Below, in pieces: positions 32,311 to 42,049 of a DNA stretch of 64,000 nt. The translations under genes were made by a program, and so were the position numbers. The notes under the pieces were generated by a model. It saw only the letters and a list, made by a program, of their open reading frames with translations. It did not search any database and was not told the origin of the DNA. This DNA comes from Bufo bufo (taxonomy: Eukaryota > Chordata > Amphibia > Anura > Bufonidae). The stretch is from positions 107,234,644-107,298,643 of the forward strand of contig NC_053391.1 of NCBI RefSeq assembly GCF_905171765.1, in the 5' to 3' direction. Each line of letters opens with the position of its first letter. The stretch's first letter is position 1.

Positions 32311-35300
32311 TTGGGTCATGGATTCGTATGTTTTAAGACAACGGACAATGCATAATTTATCGTTAGAAGGGAAAGTCGGGTAGAAAACCATGTGTAAGTT
32401 GGTTTTGGTTCTTCTGGTTATTTGGAAAGTTACTCCGTTAGGGGTGAAGGATCTGTGGGAGATGTCTAAGGCTCTAACATCTGACACTCTTTTTATGGAG
32501 ATGAGGCATAAGAGGGTCATGATTTTAAAAGAGAGTAATTTTAGTGAAAGATGTTCATTGTCTTCCCAGTTAGAAAAAAGGTTTAGAAGGGAAGTAACGT
32601 CCCAAGTGGAATGGTACCTAGGTTTTGGTGGATTTCTAAAACGAATGCCTTTCATGAGTCTACAAATCATTGGATGTTTACCGACTGGAATGGAGTTAAT
32701 AGGGGCATGTTCTGATGATATTGCGGAACGATAAAGGTTTATTGTCCTATAAGCCTTCCCCATATTGAATGATTCAGAAAGAAAATTTAATATTTGGGTG
32801 ACAGGTGCTTGAATGGGATCCAAGTCTCGTTGAGTGCACCAATGAAGCCAAATTTTCCAGGCTGATCTATAAGCCTTTTTGGTTCCCGGGGCCCATGCAT
32901 CGGAGAGGATGTCGATAGTAGATTGTGAAAGTCCGAGATCGATTGTTGGTTGCCTGAAATCAACCAAGCTATCAGTGTTAGGTGTCCCGAAAGGATCAGA
33001 GGATGTAGGTGTCCCGAAGGGTCTCGGAGAAGATCTTGGGGAGAAGGAAGAATTCTCGGGATATCTATCGTCAGACTGAGTAGTGTGGGAAACCATGTTT
33101 GAGACGGCCACCATGGGGTGATGATCACTAGTGTGGACTTTTGTGTGATTGTCTGAAGTAGAACCCTGGAGATTAGTGCAAATGGGGGAAAGGCGTAGAG
33201 ACGTTCCTGTGGCCAAATTTGGCGGAGAGCATCTATGGCTAAGGCTTCTGGATCCGGACGCCAGCTGAAGAAGGTGGGAATTTGGGTGTTCAGATGTGAT
33301 GCAAATAGGTCTATGAGGAAGGGACCCCATAGTTTGCTGATCTGTTGAAAGATGAGCAGGTGTAATTGCCAGTCGCTGGAATCCGAAAGGTATCGGGAAT
33401 TCCAATCGGCAACTGTGTTTATCAAACCTGGAAGGTATTCTGCTTTTAAGGTGATATCCCTGTCTAGACAGAAGTGCCAGAATTCTTTGGCAATGTCTGT
33501 TAGAATCTTGGAGGTGGTGCCCCCGAAACGGTTGATGTATTGAACTGCTGCAATATTGTCCATACGTAGGAGGATGCAGCAGTGTGATTTGTCTTTTGCG
33601 AAACTTTTCATGGCGAAAAAGGCGGCTAGTAATTCCAGACAATTGATGTGTAGTTGAGATTCTAAGTCTGACCATTTTCCTCCTGTGGAATAAGGGCCAC
33701 AACGAGCGCCCCATCCCGATAGGCTGGCATCTGATTCTAGTATCAGATCTGGAAGGGAGTTGAATATCATTTTCCCATTCCAGATCTGAATATGTTGAAG
33801 CCACCAAAGAAGTTCTTCTTTGGCTTCCAGGGATAAAGGGACTTTGTTTGAATATTGTAATCCCTCCCGTAAGTGTTGCGCTTTTAGACGTTGAAGGGCT
33901 CTGTAGTGTAATGGGGCGGGGAAGATTGCTTGTATGGAGGCTGATAAGAGGCCCACAATCCGCGCAATGGTCCTCAGTGAGACTAGATGTTTGTTTAGTA
34001 CTGAACGGATTTCTCTTCGAATCAATGTGAGCTTTTTGGTAGGAAGACTCAAAAGAGCAGAGTCTGTATTGATGTTGAAGCCTAGAAACTCCAGCTCTTT
34101 GGAAGGGGATAGGATAGATTTTTTGTAATTGATTATAAAACCAAGATTGGTTAGAAGAGAAATGGTCCATTGTGAATGCGTACGGATTAGTGAGAGTGTT
34201 TGTGCCATAATTAGGATGTCGTCCAAATATATGATTAGACGTACACCTCAGGATCTTAGGGATGATATCACTGGTTTCATTAATTTGGTGAAACACCAAG
34301 GGGCTGATGAAAGGCCAAACGGGAGACAAGTGAACAGCCATTTCTGATTGTTCCAGAAAAATTGTAGAAAGGGTTGATGGGAAGGATGTATGGGTACAGT
34401 AAGATAAGCGTCTTTTAAATCTATTTTTATTAGCCAATCTTGAGGGAGTAAGAGATCCCTGAGAAGGTGAATTCCCTCCATTTTGAAATGATGGTAAGAC
34501 ACAAAATTGTTGAGGGTTTTCAAATTTATGACCGGTCTGTGACCTCCATCTTTCTTTTTTACTAGAAAGATGTTGCTGATGAAACCCGGGGATAGGGGTG
34601 GCACCTGAATGATAGCTTTCTTGTGAAAAAGATCTAGTATCTCTGACTCTATGAGGTCTTGATCTAAGTTCGAGAAATGTATTGGTAGAGGGATGTGATT
34701 CTGTGATGGGGGGAATTGGAAATCTATTAGATATCCTGAGATGGTGTTCAGGATCCATGAATCTGAGGTTAGAGAGGACCATATTTAGAAAAAATGTTTC
34801 AGTCTTCCCCCTAGAGGAAAATGGGAATAGTTTGGGATAGAAAAGCTTACCTGATGAGGGTCTGGATCTAGGGAAACCTCGCTGGCCTCGGGTTCTCCAT
34901 GGACGTCCTCGGGTAGGGAAAAATGGTGTGGTGGACGGTGTAAAAGTGGTAGTTCTGTCTGATTGGAAGGGAGCCTGCTGAGTCTGTCTGAACTGTGAAG
35001 TTCGGCTGGGAAAGCGGCCCCTGCCTTTCCCAGCCCTGCCAAAAATTTTGGGCTGATCTACTTTTTTCAAAGAGGTTTTGGCTTTATCAAGGGAGGAAAA
35101 TACTCCCACGAATTTCCCTATCTCTTTAATGAGGGAATCCCCAAAAAGGAGACCATCGGCAGACTCATCAGGGTCAGAATTGGCCAAATGGGTGAGCTGA
35201 GGGTCTAGTTTCATTAATATATTTCGTTTTCTCTCTGCACTCAGGGCGGAGTTGATGTTTCCGAAGAAACAGATGGCCCTTTGGGCCCAGCCACGTAGAA

Positions 35301-36297
35301 CTGATGTATCTACTGGTTCGCCTGTAATAACGGCTTGTTCTGATAGGTCTAATATTTTTGTGAGGGGTCCTAATAAATCTAAAAGTTTGTCCTGACAAAG
35401 TTTAAATGATCTGTCCAGACCTCTTTTGGGATTTTTTCCCGTTTTATTTAAATATTTAAAAATTATGGGATCTAACTCTGGAGTCAGGGATTTTTTATGT
35501 GGCAAAGTAGGTCTAGGACATTCAGCTTTTAGCTTGTTTCTGGAGGATCTATCCAGGGATTTGTTAACCCAAAGCGTCAAATATTTTGAAATTTGAGGTT
35601 GGGGAACCCATTCTCCAGATCTCGGATGTTTTATCTGATCAGCGTTGAAAAAGGGGATACCCTGACTGTCTAGGACTAGAGATTCTGGGATCTGGCTGGT
35701 TGAAGAGAATTCTTCAATATCCTCAGGATAGTCCTCCTCATAGAAAAATGGCAATTCGTCCCTTAACACTGAATCAGAATCATCTGATGATGATGGAGAT
35801 ATTTCTTTGTAAGAGATAAACTTAGCCCTCTTACTGGCTGTCATAACCCGGCTATTGATATTCTCCTCCCGGGTGGAGGGTCCTTTGTGGGGATTTTCGC
35901 CACCGTTATCATTACCGCAAGGTTTATGCGGACATTCCTTGGGATTTTGACCCTTTCCCGAGATGTGGGATTTTGGGTAGTCTGTAAATTTTCTCTTTTT
36001 TGTTGATTTGCCGGATTTTTTAAAACCTTTGGCAAGTTCTGTAACTGAATCCTCCGCTGAGAGGAAATTGTCAGTTGGAGTAGAAGGGTAATTTAGAGGT
36101 TTTTGGTTTACTATTAAGGAAAGGGATTTGGAAATGGAATCCTGAATGGATACCATGGCTGATTGTACTGCAACTGATACAGATTTGGAAACGGATTGGT
36201 CAACCATTTGTTGAATTGAATCCGAAATTAATACTTCATAGCCAATGGGTATGGGTTGGGTGGATTGGGGGTTAGGTTGTTCTTCACAGGGATTCAT
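32257..36297 (-). CDS. DIRS gag-like and tyrosine recombinase reading frame (1346 codons)
   Basis: One uninterrupted frame begins with ATG at 36297. The first ~500 residues are gag-like: hydrophilic, Lys/Ser/Pro-rich, with an acidic block SSSDDSDSVLRDELPFFYEE near residues 175-195 and a basic Arg/Gly stretch near 420-480. The middle (~residues 510-1050) overlaps the reverse transcriptase in another frame and is Ser/His/Pro-rich. The last ~280 residues are a tyrosine recombinase: DILSDAWAPGTKKAYRSAWK, YRSAIS and ISIKRVSDVRALDIS with the first catalytic Arg region. The frame then runs off, and the true C-terminus continues after a frameshift at ~32310. Whether the middle is translated is unknown. 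Confidence 0.8.
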   Translation of the reverse strand: MNPCEEQPNPQSTQPIPIGYEVLISDSIQQMVDQSVSKSVSVAVQSAMVSIQDSISKSLSLIVNQKPLNYPSTPTDNFLSAEDSVTELAKGFKKSGKSTKKRKFTDYPKSHISGKGQNPKECPHKPCGNDNGGENPHKGPSTREENINSRVMTASKRAKFISYKEISPSSSDDSDSVLRDELPFFYEEDYPEDIEEFSSTSQIPESLVLDSQGIPFFNADQIKHPRSGEWVPQPQISKYLTLWVNKSLDRSSRNKLKAECPRPTLPHKKSLTPELDPIIFKYLNKTGKNPKRGLDRSFKLCQDKLLDLLGPLTKILDLSEQAVITGEPVDTSVLRGWAQRAICFFGNINSALSAERKRNILMKLDPQLTHLANSDPDESADGLLFGDSLIKEIGKFVGVFSSLDKAKTSLKKVDQPKIFGRAGKGRGRFPSRTSQFRQTQQAPFQSDRTTTFTPSTTPFFPTRGRPWRTRGQRGFPRSRPSSGKLFYPKLFPFSSRGKTETFFLNMVLSNLRFMDPEHHLRISNRFPIPPITESHPSTNTFLELRSRPHRVRDTRSFSQESYHSGATPIPGFHQQHLSSKKERWRSQTGHKFENPQQFCVLPSFQNGGNSPSQGSLTPSRLANKNRFKRRLSYCTHTSFPSTLSTIFLEQSEMAVHLSPVWPFISPLVFHQINETSDIIPKILRCTSNHIFGRHPNYGTNTLTNPYAFTMDHFSSNQSWFYNQLQKIYPIPFQRAGVSRLQHQYRLCSFESSYQKAHIDSKRNPFSTKQTSSLTEDHCADCGPLISLHTSNLPRPITLQSPSTSKSATLTGGITIFKQSPFIPGSQRRTSLVASTYSDLEWENDIQLPSRSDTRIRCQPIGMGRSLWPLFHRRKMVRLRISTTHQLSGITSRLFRHEKFRKRQITLLHPPTYGQYCSSSIHQPFRGHHLQDSNRHCQRILALLSRQGYHLKSRIPSRFDKHSCRLEFPIPFGFQRLAITPAHLSTDQQTMGSLPHRPICITSEHPNSHLLQLASGSRSLSHRCSPPNLATGTSLRLSPICTNLQGSTSDNHTKVHTSDHHPMVAVSNMVSHTTQSDDRYPENSSFSPRSSPRPFGTPTSSDPFGTPNTDSLVDFRQPTIDLGLSQSTIDILSDAWAPGTKKAYRSAWKIWLHWCTQRDLDPIQAPVTQILNFLSESFNMGKAYRTINLYRSAISSEHAPINSIPVGKHPMICRLMKGIRFRNPPKPRYHSTWDVTSLLNLFSNWEDNEHLSLKLLSFKIMTLLCLISIKRVSDVRALDISHRSFTPNGVTFQITRRTKTNLHMVFYPTFPSNDKLCIVRCLKTYESMTQSLRSPQSSQLPTSYFFS
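32787..34776 (-). pseudogene. DIRS reverse transcriptase, RNase H and methylase-like domain, one stop
   Basis: This frame opens just after a stop at ~34779, with no ATG nearby, and lies wholly within the gag-recombinase frame. Motifs in order: IFLVKKKDGGHRPVINLKTL, WLIKIDLKDAYLTVPIH, FTCLPFGLSSAPWCF, then IIYLDDILIM (the YLDD box, ~34210). RNase H follows with LILESDASLSGWGA, HINCLELLAA and a RMDNIAAVQYINR block, then a DLFASHLNTQIPTFFSW segment seen before the DIRS methylase-like domain. A single TGA at 34248-34250 stands ten codons before YLDD; it could be a CGA changed by CpG decay. Relative to gag the frame needs a +1 (or -2) shift. Confidence 0.9.
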
Positions 36298-36367
36298 ATT
36301 GCTAAATAAAGAAATGAGAATAGAAAAAAGAAAATGGGAAAAATTTAAATGAATGTTTTATTCATAT

Positions 36368-36388
36368 ATACATTATACATATATACAC

Positions 36389-36441
<53 letters not shown>
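36368..36441. repeat. (TA)n(CA)n microsatellite in the DIRS leader
   Basis: A run of TA repeats (from ~36380) passes directly into CA repeats (to ~36439), between the 5' terminal repeat and the gag start. An open frame on the minus strand here is produced by the repeat. Confidence 0.9.
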
Positions 36442-36444
<3 letters not shown>

Positions 36445-37079
36445 TAGTGCATACACCCAGGAATGTACTTAATCCGCATAAATATATACAGACCAGTATA
36501 AAGAAAACTGAATGTATGCAAGTGTAAAAGCCTGTAAATAAATGTAATGTAAATGTGCTGGGTATACTTACAATTGGGTAGGAGATATGTAGGAATATGT
36601 ATATTTTTAATAATGTGTGGAGAAAAAGAGGAGAAAACTGTAAGTGGGCGCTCTGTGAGGTGACTGGCAGCTCTGAGGTAATTTGAAAAGCGCGCGCAAT
36701 CACCTCACAGTCAAAAGAGCGGAGCGCTCGAAATCTCGCGATAGACGGGATTTCGGTGTTGAGTGCAGGAAATGGAGCTCAGAGACCGGAGAGGGGACGG
36801 AGGTAAATTTGAAAGGTATTGAGGGCTGAAATAGTTTAATGGAACGAGTCAGGAGTTAAGGAAAAAGGGGGGAAGAATGCTACAAGTATTACAATAAAAC
36901 GGCGGCATATAACGCGCATTTATGAACGGGGGACACGCGCCACTCTGAGTTGTTTGAACCGGACCTCAGCCCTGATACAAATAACTCTAAATTTCATATA
37001 TTTACGCCTTAAGATACAGTTGGAGATATATAATAACGTTAAAATAACATTAAATACGTATCTTCTCTTGTGGGAGCAG

Positions 37080-37257
37080 CAAGAAAGAGGCAGAACCTAC
37101 ATCAACAACACCTTTTATACACTAGGGAGATCTATGATTGGCTACCTGGACTACCTCATTTACATATTTAATACCTGTCTTGAAAAAAATTCTTTTCACC
37201 TGTTGTAATAGTTATTCTTGCTGCTAATGGGAGTAGTAAAGAAAGTTAATGCACAAT
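37080..37257 (-). repeat. DIRS right inverted terminal repeat (178 bp)
   Basis: Exact inverse of 31497-31674 by eye; it holds the presumed promoter at the 5' end of the element. A TATAAA-type box occurs inside (TGTATAAAAG on the minus strand). Confidence 0.93.
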
Positions 37258-37282
37258 GGGAGCCTCCTGTCGCAATAAAATT

Positions 37283-37400
37283 TAAGTTATACCAGCAAGA
37301 ATTAGTCTTTATGTAGAAAACTATTATTTAAATCAAGCCTTACTGACTAGTGATTTAAATCATGATTTAAATCAGTTGGATTTAAATCAAATCCACCCGG
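37283..37400. repeat. GATTTAAATC repeats
   Basis: Four spaced or overlapping copies of (G)ATTTAAATC lie between 37326 and 37391, followed by AAATCCACCC. Such arrays occur in several vertebrate genomes at the ends of mobile elements. The parent is not identified. Confidence 0.6.
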
Positions 37401-37800
37401 CAGCAGGCCGAGTCGTAACCAGGAGCAACAGTGCGAGACTGAAAGCTGAGGCAGAGGCGAAGTCAAACAAACAATAGGTCAGGGCAGGCGGAACAGGTAC
37501 AGGTCAGGCAATCCAGGTCGGCAACAGGAAAGTAAAGGCAAGCAGGCAGGGATAAAACAGGTAGCGGAGTCCAGAAACACAAGCATGGGTCAGGTACACA
37601 GGACCATGAGCAGAGATATTAGCAACCTATGCAGGACACAAGGACCTTGACACTCAGGCATCTAGGAAGGGGGCTGAGCCACTTATATATGTGTAGGAGA
37701 GCTAGGATTGGTCAGCGAGGTCACATGATCAACCCATAAAGCACAGGAAGTGACGCGCCCCGGCCCTTAACGAAGTGCTGCATCCCTATCAACTTTCTAA
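37401..37800 (-). repeat. LTR- or leader-like segment with TATA box
   Basis: Read on the minus strand there is a TATA-type box (ACATATATAAGTGGC near 37685), followed by a C- and T-rich, Pro/Leu-codon-free leader with many GCCTG and CCTGACC repeats. This resembles the promoter and leader part of an LTR retrotransposon. No TG...CA borders or duplications could be fixed. Confidence 0.4.
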
Positions 37801-39059
37801 ATGAACAAAGAGGGACACATCGTGCGGCGCACAAAAAGCGTCCCGGAAAATTCTTTCCACACTAGACCACAACTCTAACTCCGCCCAAAACATAAACTAT
37901 GCACCTAATCCCAACCAGTCCTCTTAATGACCTGTTATCGCAATTCATGCGATTCTCATCTTCTTTGTGTGGTGCCAAATCAATTAGAAGTATAAGTATG
38001 CACGTGCCCTACTGCTTTCATAATGAGAGCAGACACACAAGTTGGCTTTATGAAAACTTCTCATCCCCCTGAGCCAGAGAGCTTTATTCAAGTTACATTC
38101 ACTTAAATAGCATACATGACATCACAAAAGGGGAGTTCCTTAAGAGAAAACTATTGGCTCTTTTGACAAAATGGGAGTAGTTTAACAATTTTATCCCTGA
38201 GTTTCATTGGCACATTCAAACATGGAAACCTAACTCCCCCTCTCCCTGTGACCTTAAGACAAAAAAATGCACACAAGGCTCACACATCTGGTTTGCTGCC
38301 ATCTTGTGGACAAAAATGTGCACTACAGAATGTTCACATTATATATAGAGAAATAAAACCGCTCACAGCCCCCACATAGTAATTATTCCCCTTTCATGCC
38401 ACCGAACTGTATTTATGCCCGCATTGTGCCCCCTCACAGAATTATGCCCAGCTGTGCCCCCAGTAATATGCCAGTTATGTGCCCCCTCATGGAATTATGA
38501 CCAGCTGTCCCCACAGCCGGCTTTCTGCTTCATCATAATACACAGGCAACTGCCTCTGCTTCTTATGGAAGCAGAGACAGCTGCCAGAAAGCAGGACATA
38601 CCTCCCCCATAACAGGACAGCTGGGCAGCCACTGCAATCTGAGACTGTCCCGCCGGATCCGGGACGGTTGGGAGGTATGGTGCGGCAGGGAACAAGCACC
38701 AAGCATGCTATGGCCAGGGCTGAAAGGAAACTGTGGAGCAGATCCAAGAACAAACAGTACCTACAAAGACAGAGCCCAGGACTGCAGCGGTGAATGGGGA
38801 TGCACTGTCAGCAGATCACCACTGAACACAGCGCCCAGGACTACGGCGGTAAGCAGGGAAACAGCAGCGCACAGCAGCCGTTGTTACACACTGCCTGAAT
38901 CACAGGTGGAATATATCACTACTTGGGTTACATATTCACATTAATATTGACAAAACATTTTCTATAAAAAAAAACTTTATATTGAAAGAGATTAATCACA
39001 TAACAAATATTACCTATATTAAAAACAGATATAATCAGAGAAAGAATGTAGCAGCAGTG
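37801..39059. other. Unassigned region with short repeats
   Basis: No gene. Around 38415-38515 a ~40-base unit, GTGCCCCCTCA(C/T)(A/G)GAATTATG(C/A)CCAGCTGT, occurs twice. At 38597-38678 ACATACCTCCC is inverted as GGGAGGTATG, with a CGGATCCGG core, which suggests a small fold-back repeat. Open frames at 38415-38753 overlap on both strands and have no motif. Confidence 0.4.
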
Positions 39060-39142
39060 CTGAACTTTCTCCATTTATAGACAATTTGTCTTACCGTGGA
39101 CTGTTATAACCCTTTCCAGCTTTATGCAAGTCAACAATTCTT
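39060..39142. mobile_element. Tc1-like remnant, left flank of LINE 2
   Basis: The sequence around TTTCTCCATTTATAGACAATT and ACCCTTTCCAGCTTTATGC belongs to the same element as 43199-43945; the two are continuous once the LINE is removed. It ends in GTCAACAATTCTT (39130-39142), the left copy of the LINE's target duplication. Confidence 0.65.
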
Positions 39143-39558
39143 TTTATTTTTTATTTTTTTATTTTATTTGTTCCACCATAAAAGAAAAGTACAGACATTG
39201 GATACAAATTCAGTCAGTAGGTGTTACAATTTTTCATTTTCCATACAAACAGTAAAAAAGCAGTAGAAAACATCCCCTCCAATGCCCCCTCCCTCCCTCC
39301 CAATAACGTCACCACATCAATAGTCACCATCTCTCGTTACTCATAATAAAAAAAAAAATAAACAGTTTAGTTTAGCACCGCATATATTGCATTATTCTTC
39401 AATTTCCCTGACCATCCCGGTTTTCAAGCGACAATCTCCCCAAAGTCCCCTTAAGAACCTCCAAGCCATACCACTCCGTATATCTGAACGTTTGCATGAG
39501 CCTCGCTATCTCCTCTTGGTCAAAGCTATTTGTAATAGGTCTTCCATCTCCCAAAAAA

Positions 39559-39876
39559 TCATTTGGTTTTCTTTTCTTTGTTCAGTTCTGCCTCTGACTT
39601 ATCCAAATACATGAAATGTGTCATCTGTGTTTTCACCTCTTGGAACTGAGGTACCTCTGATTTCAACCACTCCCGCATCAAGCATCGCAAAGATACTACC
39701 AAAGCTGCATCCACTAAGATGTGAGGATGAGAGCTCGCATCTCCATGGTCATGAAACAGAAGAACCTCAGGGGCCATTCGTAGGGTATAACCCAGTTTGT
39801 CCTTAATCCAAGACCTGACCTGTTCCCAAAATCTTTGCACATGAGGACATAACCATATGCAGTGTACCAGGTCAAT
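39559..39876 (-). pseudogene. LINE 2 ORF2 C-terminal tail
   Basis: Reads DLVHCIWLCPHVQRFWEQVR, the His/Cys-rich tail block of L1-type ORF2, then a hydrophobic end and a Lys-rich stop region. It joins the polymerase fragment at about 39876, directly after FDNVRW, with a change of frame. The joint is the scar of the internal deletion. Confidence 0.85.
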
Positions 39877-40513
39877 CCCATCGAACATTATCAAATGCCT
39901 TCTCCGCGTCAATCGCCATCAGGGACGGACATGGAGAAGGGCACATCTTACCCTGAACTGCATCTAACACCGCCAAAACCTTCCTAATGTTAGAGACTGC
40001 TGACCTACCCTTAGTGAAACCCGATTGAGGAAGTGAAATTAATGTCGGCATAATGAGGGAGAGTCTGTCAGCTATAATCTTGGCCCCTATCTTGAGATCC
40101 ACATTGATCAGAGATATTGGGCGGTACGAAGCGGGAAGCAAGGCATCTTTCCCTGGCTTAGGGATCAGCTTAATATATGCTAGGTTATCTGTTGCTGACA
40201 AGGGAGTACCAGTAAGCATCCCATTAAACACCCCCATAAGCGGTCCCTTAACATCATCTCCCAGCATCTTAAAGAATTCTCCCGTGTAACCGTCTGGGCC
40301 TGGGGCTTTATGCAGATGCAGACCCTTAATGACTGCAAGGACCTCACCTTCTGATATTGGAGCATTTAAGGATTCTAGTTGACTTTCAGAGAGGGTTGGT
40401 AATGCCACACATTTAGATAGGAAGGAGGATAAGGGGGTCTTGACCCCTGGGTCTTTATATAAATTCCTATAATAATCCCCCAGTATAGAAACTATTTTAA
40501 TCAGGTTTATCAT
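39877..40513 (-). pseudogene. LINE 2 ORF2 reverse transcriptase, first half
   Basis: The frame holds the motifs up to the third polymerase block: LHLHKAPGPDGYTGEFF, AYIKLIPKPGKDALLPASYR, PISLINVDLKIGAKIIADR, LPQSGFTKGR and AIDAEKAFDNVRW. The catalytic YADD and all following fingers and thumb are absent because of the deletion at 39876. The upstream linker at 40612-40836 is in another frame. Confidence 0.88.
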
Positions 40514-40611
40514 GAACCACTCCTCTGGTGTCAGCTAGTTTTAAGATGTGAGATTGACGCCTCAAATTTTTAATGAGGTTGGCTAATAGTTTACCCGACT
40601 TATTGCCGCCT

Positions 40612-40940
40612 CTAAAAAAATTTGTTCTCTAAGCCATGCATATCACATCTCATCTTTCTCTCGTACCACAAATCATAATCCTTTTTTGCCAATTGCCAGA
40701 CCTTCTTGGATTGTTCAGACGGAGAGGTCTGGTAAGTGGTATAGGCGGTGCGCAAAGAGAGACTGAGGATCTGCAGCTGCTGCGTTATCTTTTTTTTAAG
40801 TCCCCTTACATAGGCTATAATCCTACCTCTAAGCACAGCTTTGCCAGTGTCCCAGAATAAAGAAGAGTTATTTTCACTGGATATATTATCCTCTCTGAAT
40901 TCCAGATACCAACCCCTAAGAATATCTCTAAAGTTGTCAT
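40612..40940 (-). pseudogene. LINE 2 ORF2 linker
   Basis: A 74-codon frame (RGRIIAYVRGLKKKITQQLQ...) rich in Lys, Leu and Gln joins the endonuclease with the polymerase, as in L1/Tx1-like LINEs. Frameshifts lie at both ends (near 40940 and 40560). Confidence 0.75.
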
Positions 40941-40942
40941 CA

Positions 40943-41695
40943 TTATACAGATAGGAGGGAAATCTCCAGATGATGTCCTGGCCTCTCTGAGAAGATCACA
41001 GAAATCGGAGCATGATCCGAAATTATCAAGTCATGAATGGTTGGTTCCGCTATCCTATATTTCAGGTTGTCTGATACTAGAAGGTAATCTATCCTGGACC
41101 ATGACTCATGTGGTGGCGAGTAAAAGGTAAATTCTCTACCATCTGGATTTATAGATCTCCAGGTGTCTGAGAGGGCCGTATCTCGCAAAAACGGCTCTAA
41201 AACCTTGTCATGTACATGAGTTAGTTCATGACGGTTGTTCACTCTTCTTCTATCCTCTGCTGTATTGATTACAGTATTAAGATCCCCTCCTACTATACGA
41301 TTCTTAACATGATCTTTGTTTAATTTGACTCCCAGATCAGCAAAAAATTGCTTATTATCCGTATTCGGACCATAAATGTTATACATTTTAAGCTCTTCTG
41401 AGTTTATGGCAAGATGTAGAATACACCATCTTCCCTCATCATCAGATTCAATCCCCATAATATTATAGGCCAGATTTTTGTGAAAAAGAAACAAAACCCC
41501 TGCTTTATGGTTCACTGCGGGTGAGCCTACCACTTTTCCCACCCAAGATTTCTCCATTCTATGAAAATCGCCATCTGTCAGATGCGTTTCTTGTAACATT
41601 GCAATGTCGGCCTTTAGGTGTTTTAGCCGCTTCAGTATCATGTTACGCTTTTGGGGCGAGCGTAGCCCTTTAACGTTCCATGACACAATTTTCAT
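40943..41695 (-). CDS. LINE 2 ORF2 endonuclease domain (open)
   Basis: A 250-codon frame that starts at ATG with MKIVSWNVKGLRSPQKRN, the classic first motif of LINE endonucleases. QETHL is near residue 36, then YGPN, GGDLNTV with the GDxN motif, SWSRIDYLLVSD and LIISDHAPISV with the catalytic SDH. All key residues are in place, so the domain alone looks intact. It nicks DNA to prime reverse transcription. The rest of ORF2 is broken, so it is most likely not expressed in useful form. Confidence 0.85.
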   Translation of the reverse strand: MKIVSWNVKGLRSPQKRNMILKRLKHLKADIAMLQETHLTDGDFHRMEKSWVGKVVGSPAVNHKAGVLFLFHKNLAYNIMGIESDDEGRWCILHLAINSEELKMYNIYGPNTDNKQFFADLGVKLNKDHVKNRIVGGDLNTVINTAEDRRRVNNRHELTHVHDKVLEPFLRDTALSDTWRSINPDGREFTFYSPPHESWSRIDYLLVSDNLKYRIAEPTIHDLIISDHAPISVIFSERPGHHLEISLLSV

Positions 41696-42049
41696 AACGG
41701 TCGCAGAGAATAAGGTATTTTTTAAAGGTGACTATCAGTAGATGACTAAACATTTCCCCATTTTGCCCTCCCTTCCCCATTCCCCCCTTCCCTCCCCAAC
41801 AGTAAACATTAATAAACATGAATTAACACGGAGCAGAGAAAAGCACAGATCAAGGTAATGCTTCCCTCCCAGCTCCCCTAGACTTTTTTCCACCTGTGAC
41901 ATCCGTCACTATAAGACCTCTCAACCTTCCCCTCTCACAATACCCGCTATATACTGAGCTTCCACAATAGAGATATTGCATAAAATGAGAAAATAATAAG
42001 GCATAACTGAGGTTATAAAGGAAAAGTAATTATCCAGTAATCACTACCA

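Larger units (their letters stand above)
31435..37282 (-). mobile_element. DIRS-type retrotransposon, full length, young
   Basis: A tyrosine-recombinase retrotransposon read on the minus strand (5' end near 37282). It has 178-bp inverted terminal repeats, an internal complementary region near the 3' end, a gag-like N-terminus, reverse transcriptase, RNase H, a methylase-like segment and a tyrosine recombinase. DIRS elements reverse transcribe, close a circle guided by the internal complementary region, and insert by recombinase without an integrase. The two terminal repeats look identical base for base, and only two disabling lesions were found. It has no evident target duplication, as expected. 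Confidence 0.93.

Noticed and set aside
36362..36703. 113-codon minus-strand frame ending in Ile/Tyr and Val/Cys runs
   Set aside because: The end is the translation of the TA/CA microsatellite; the rest is the DIRS leader.
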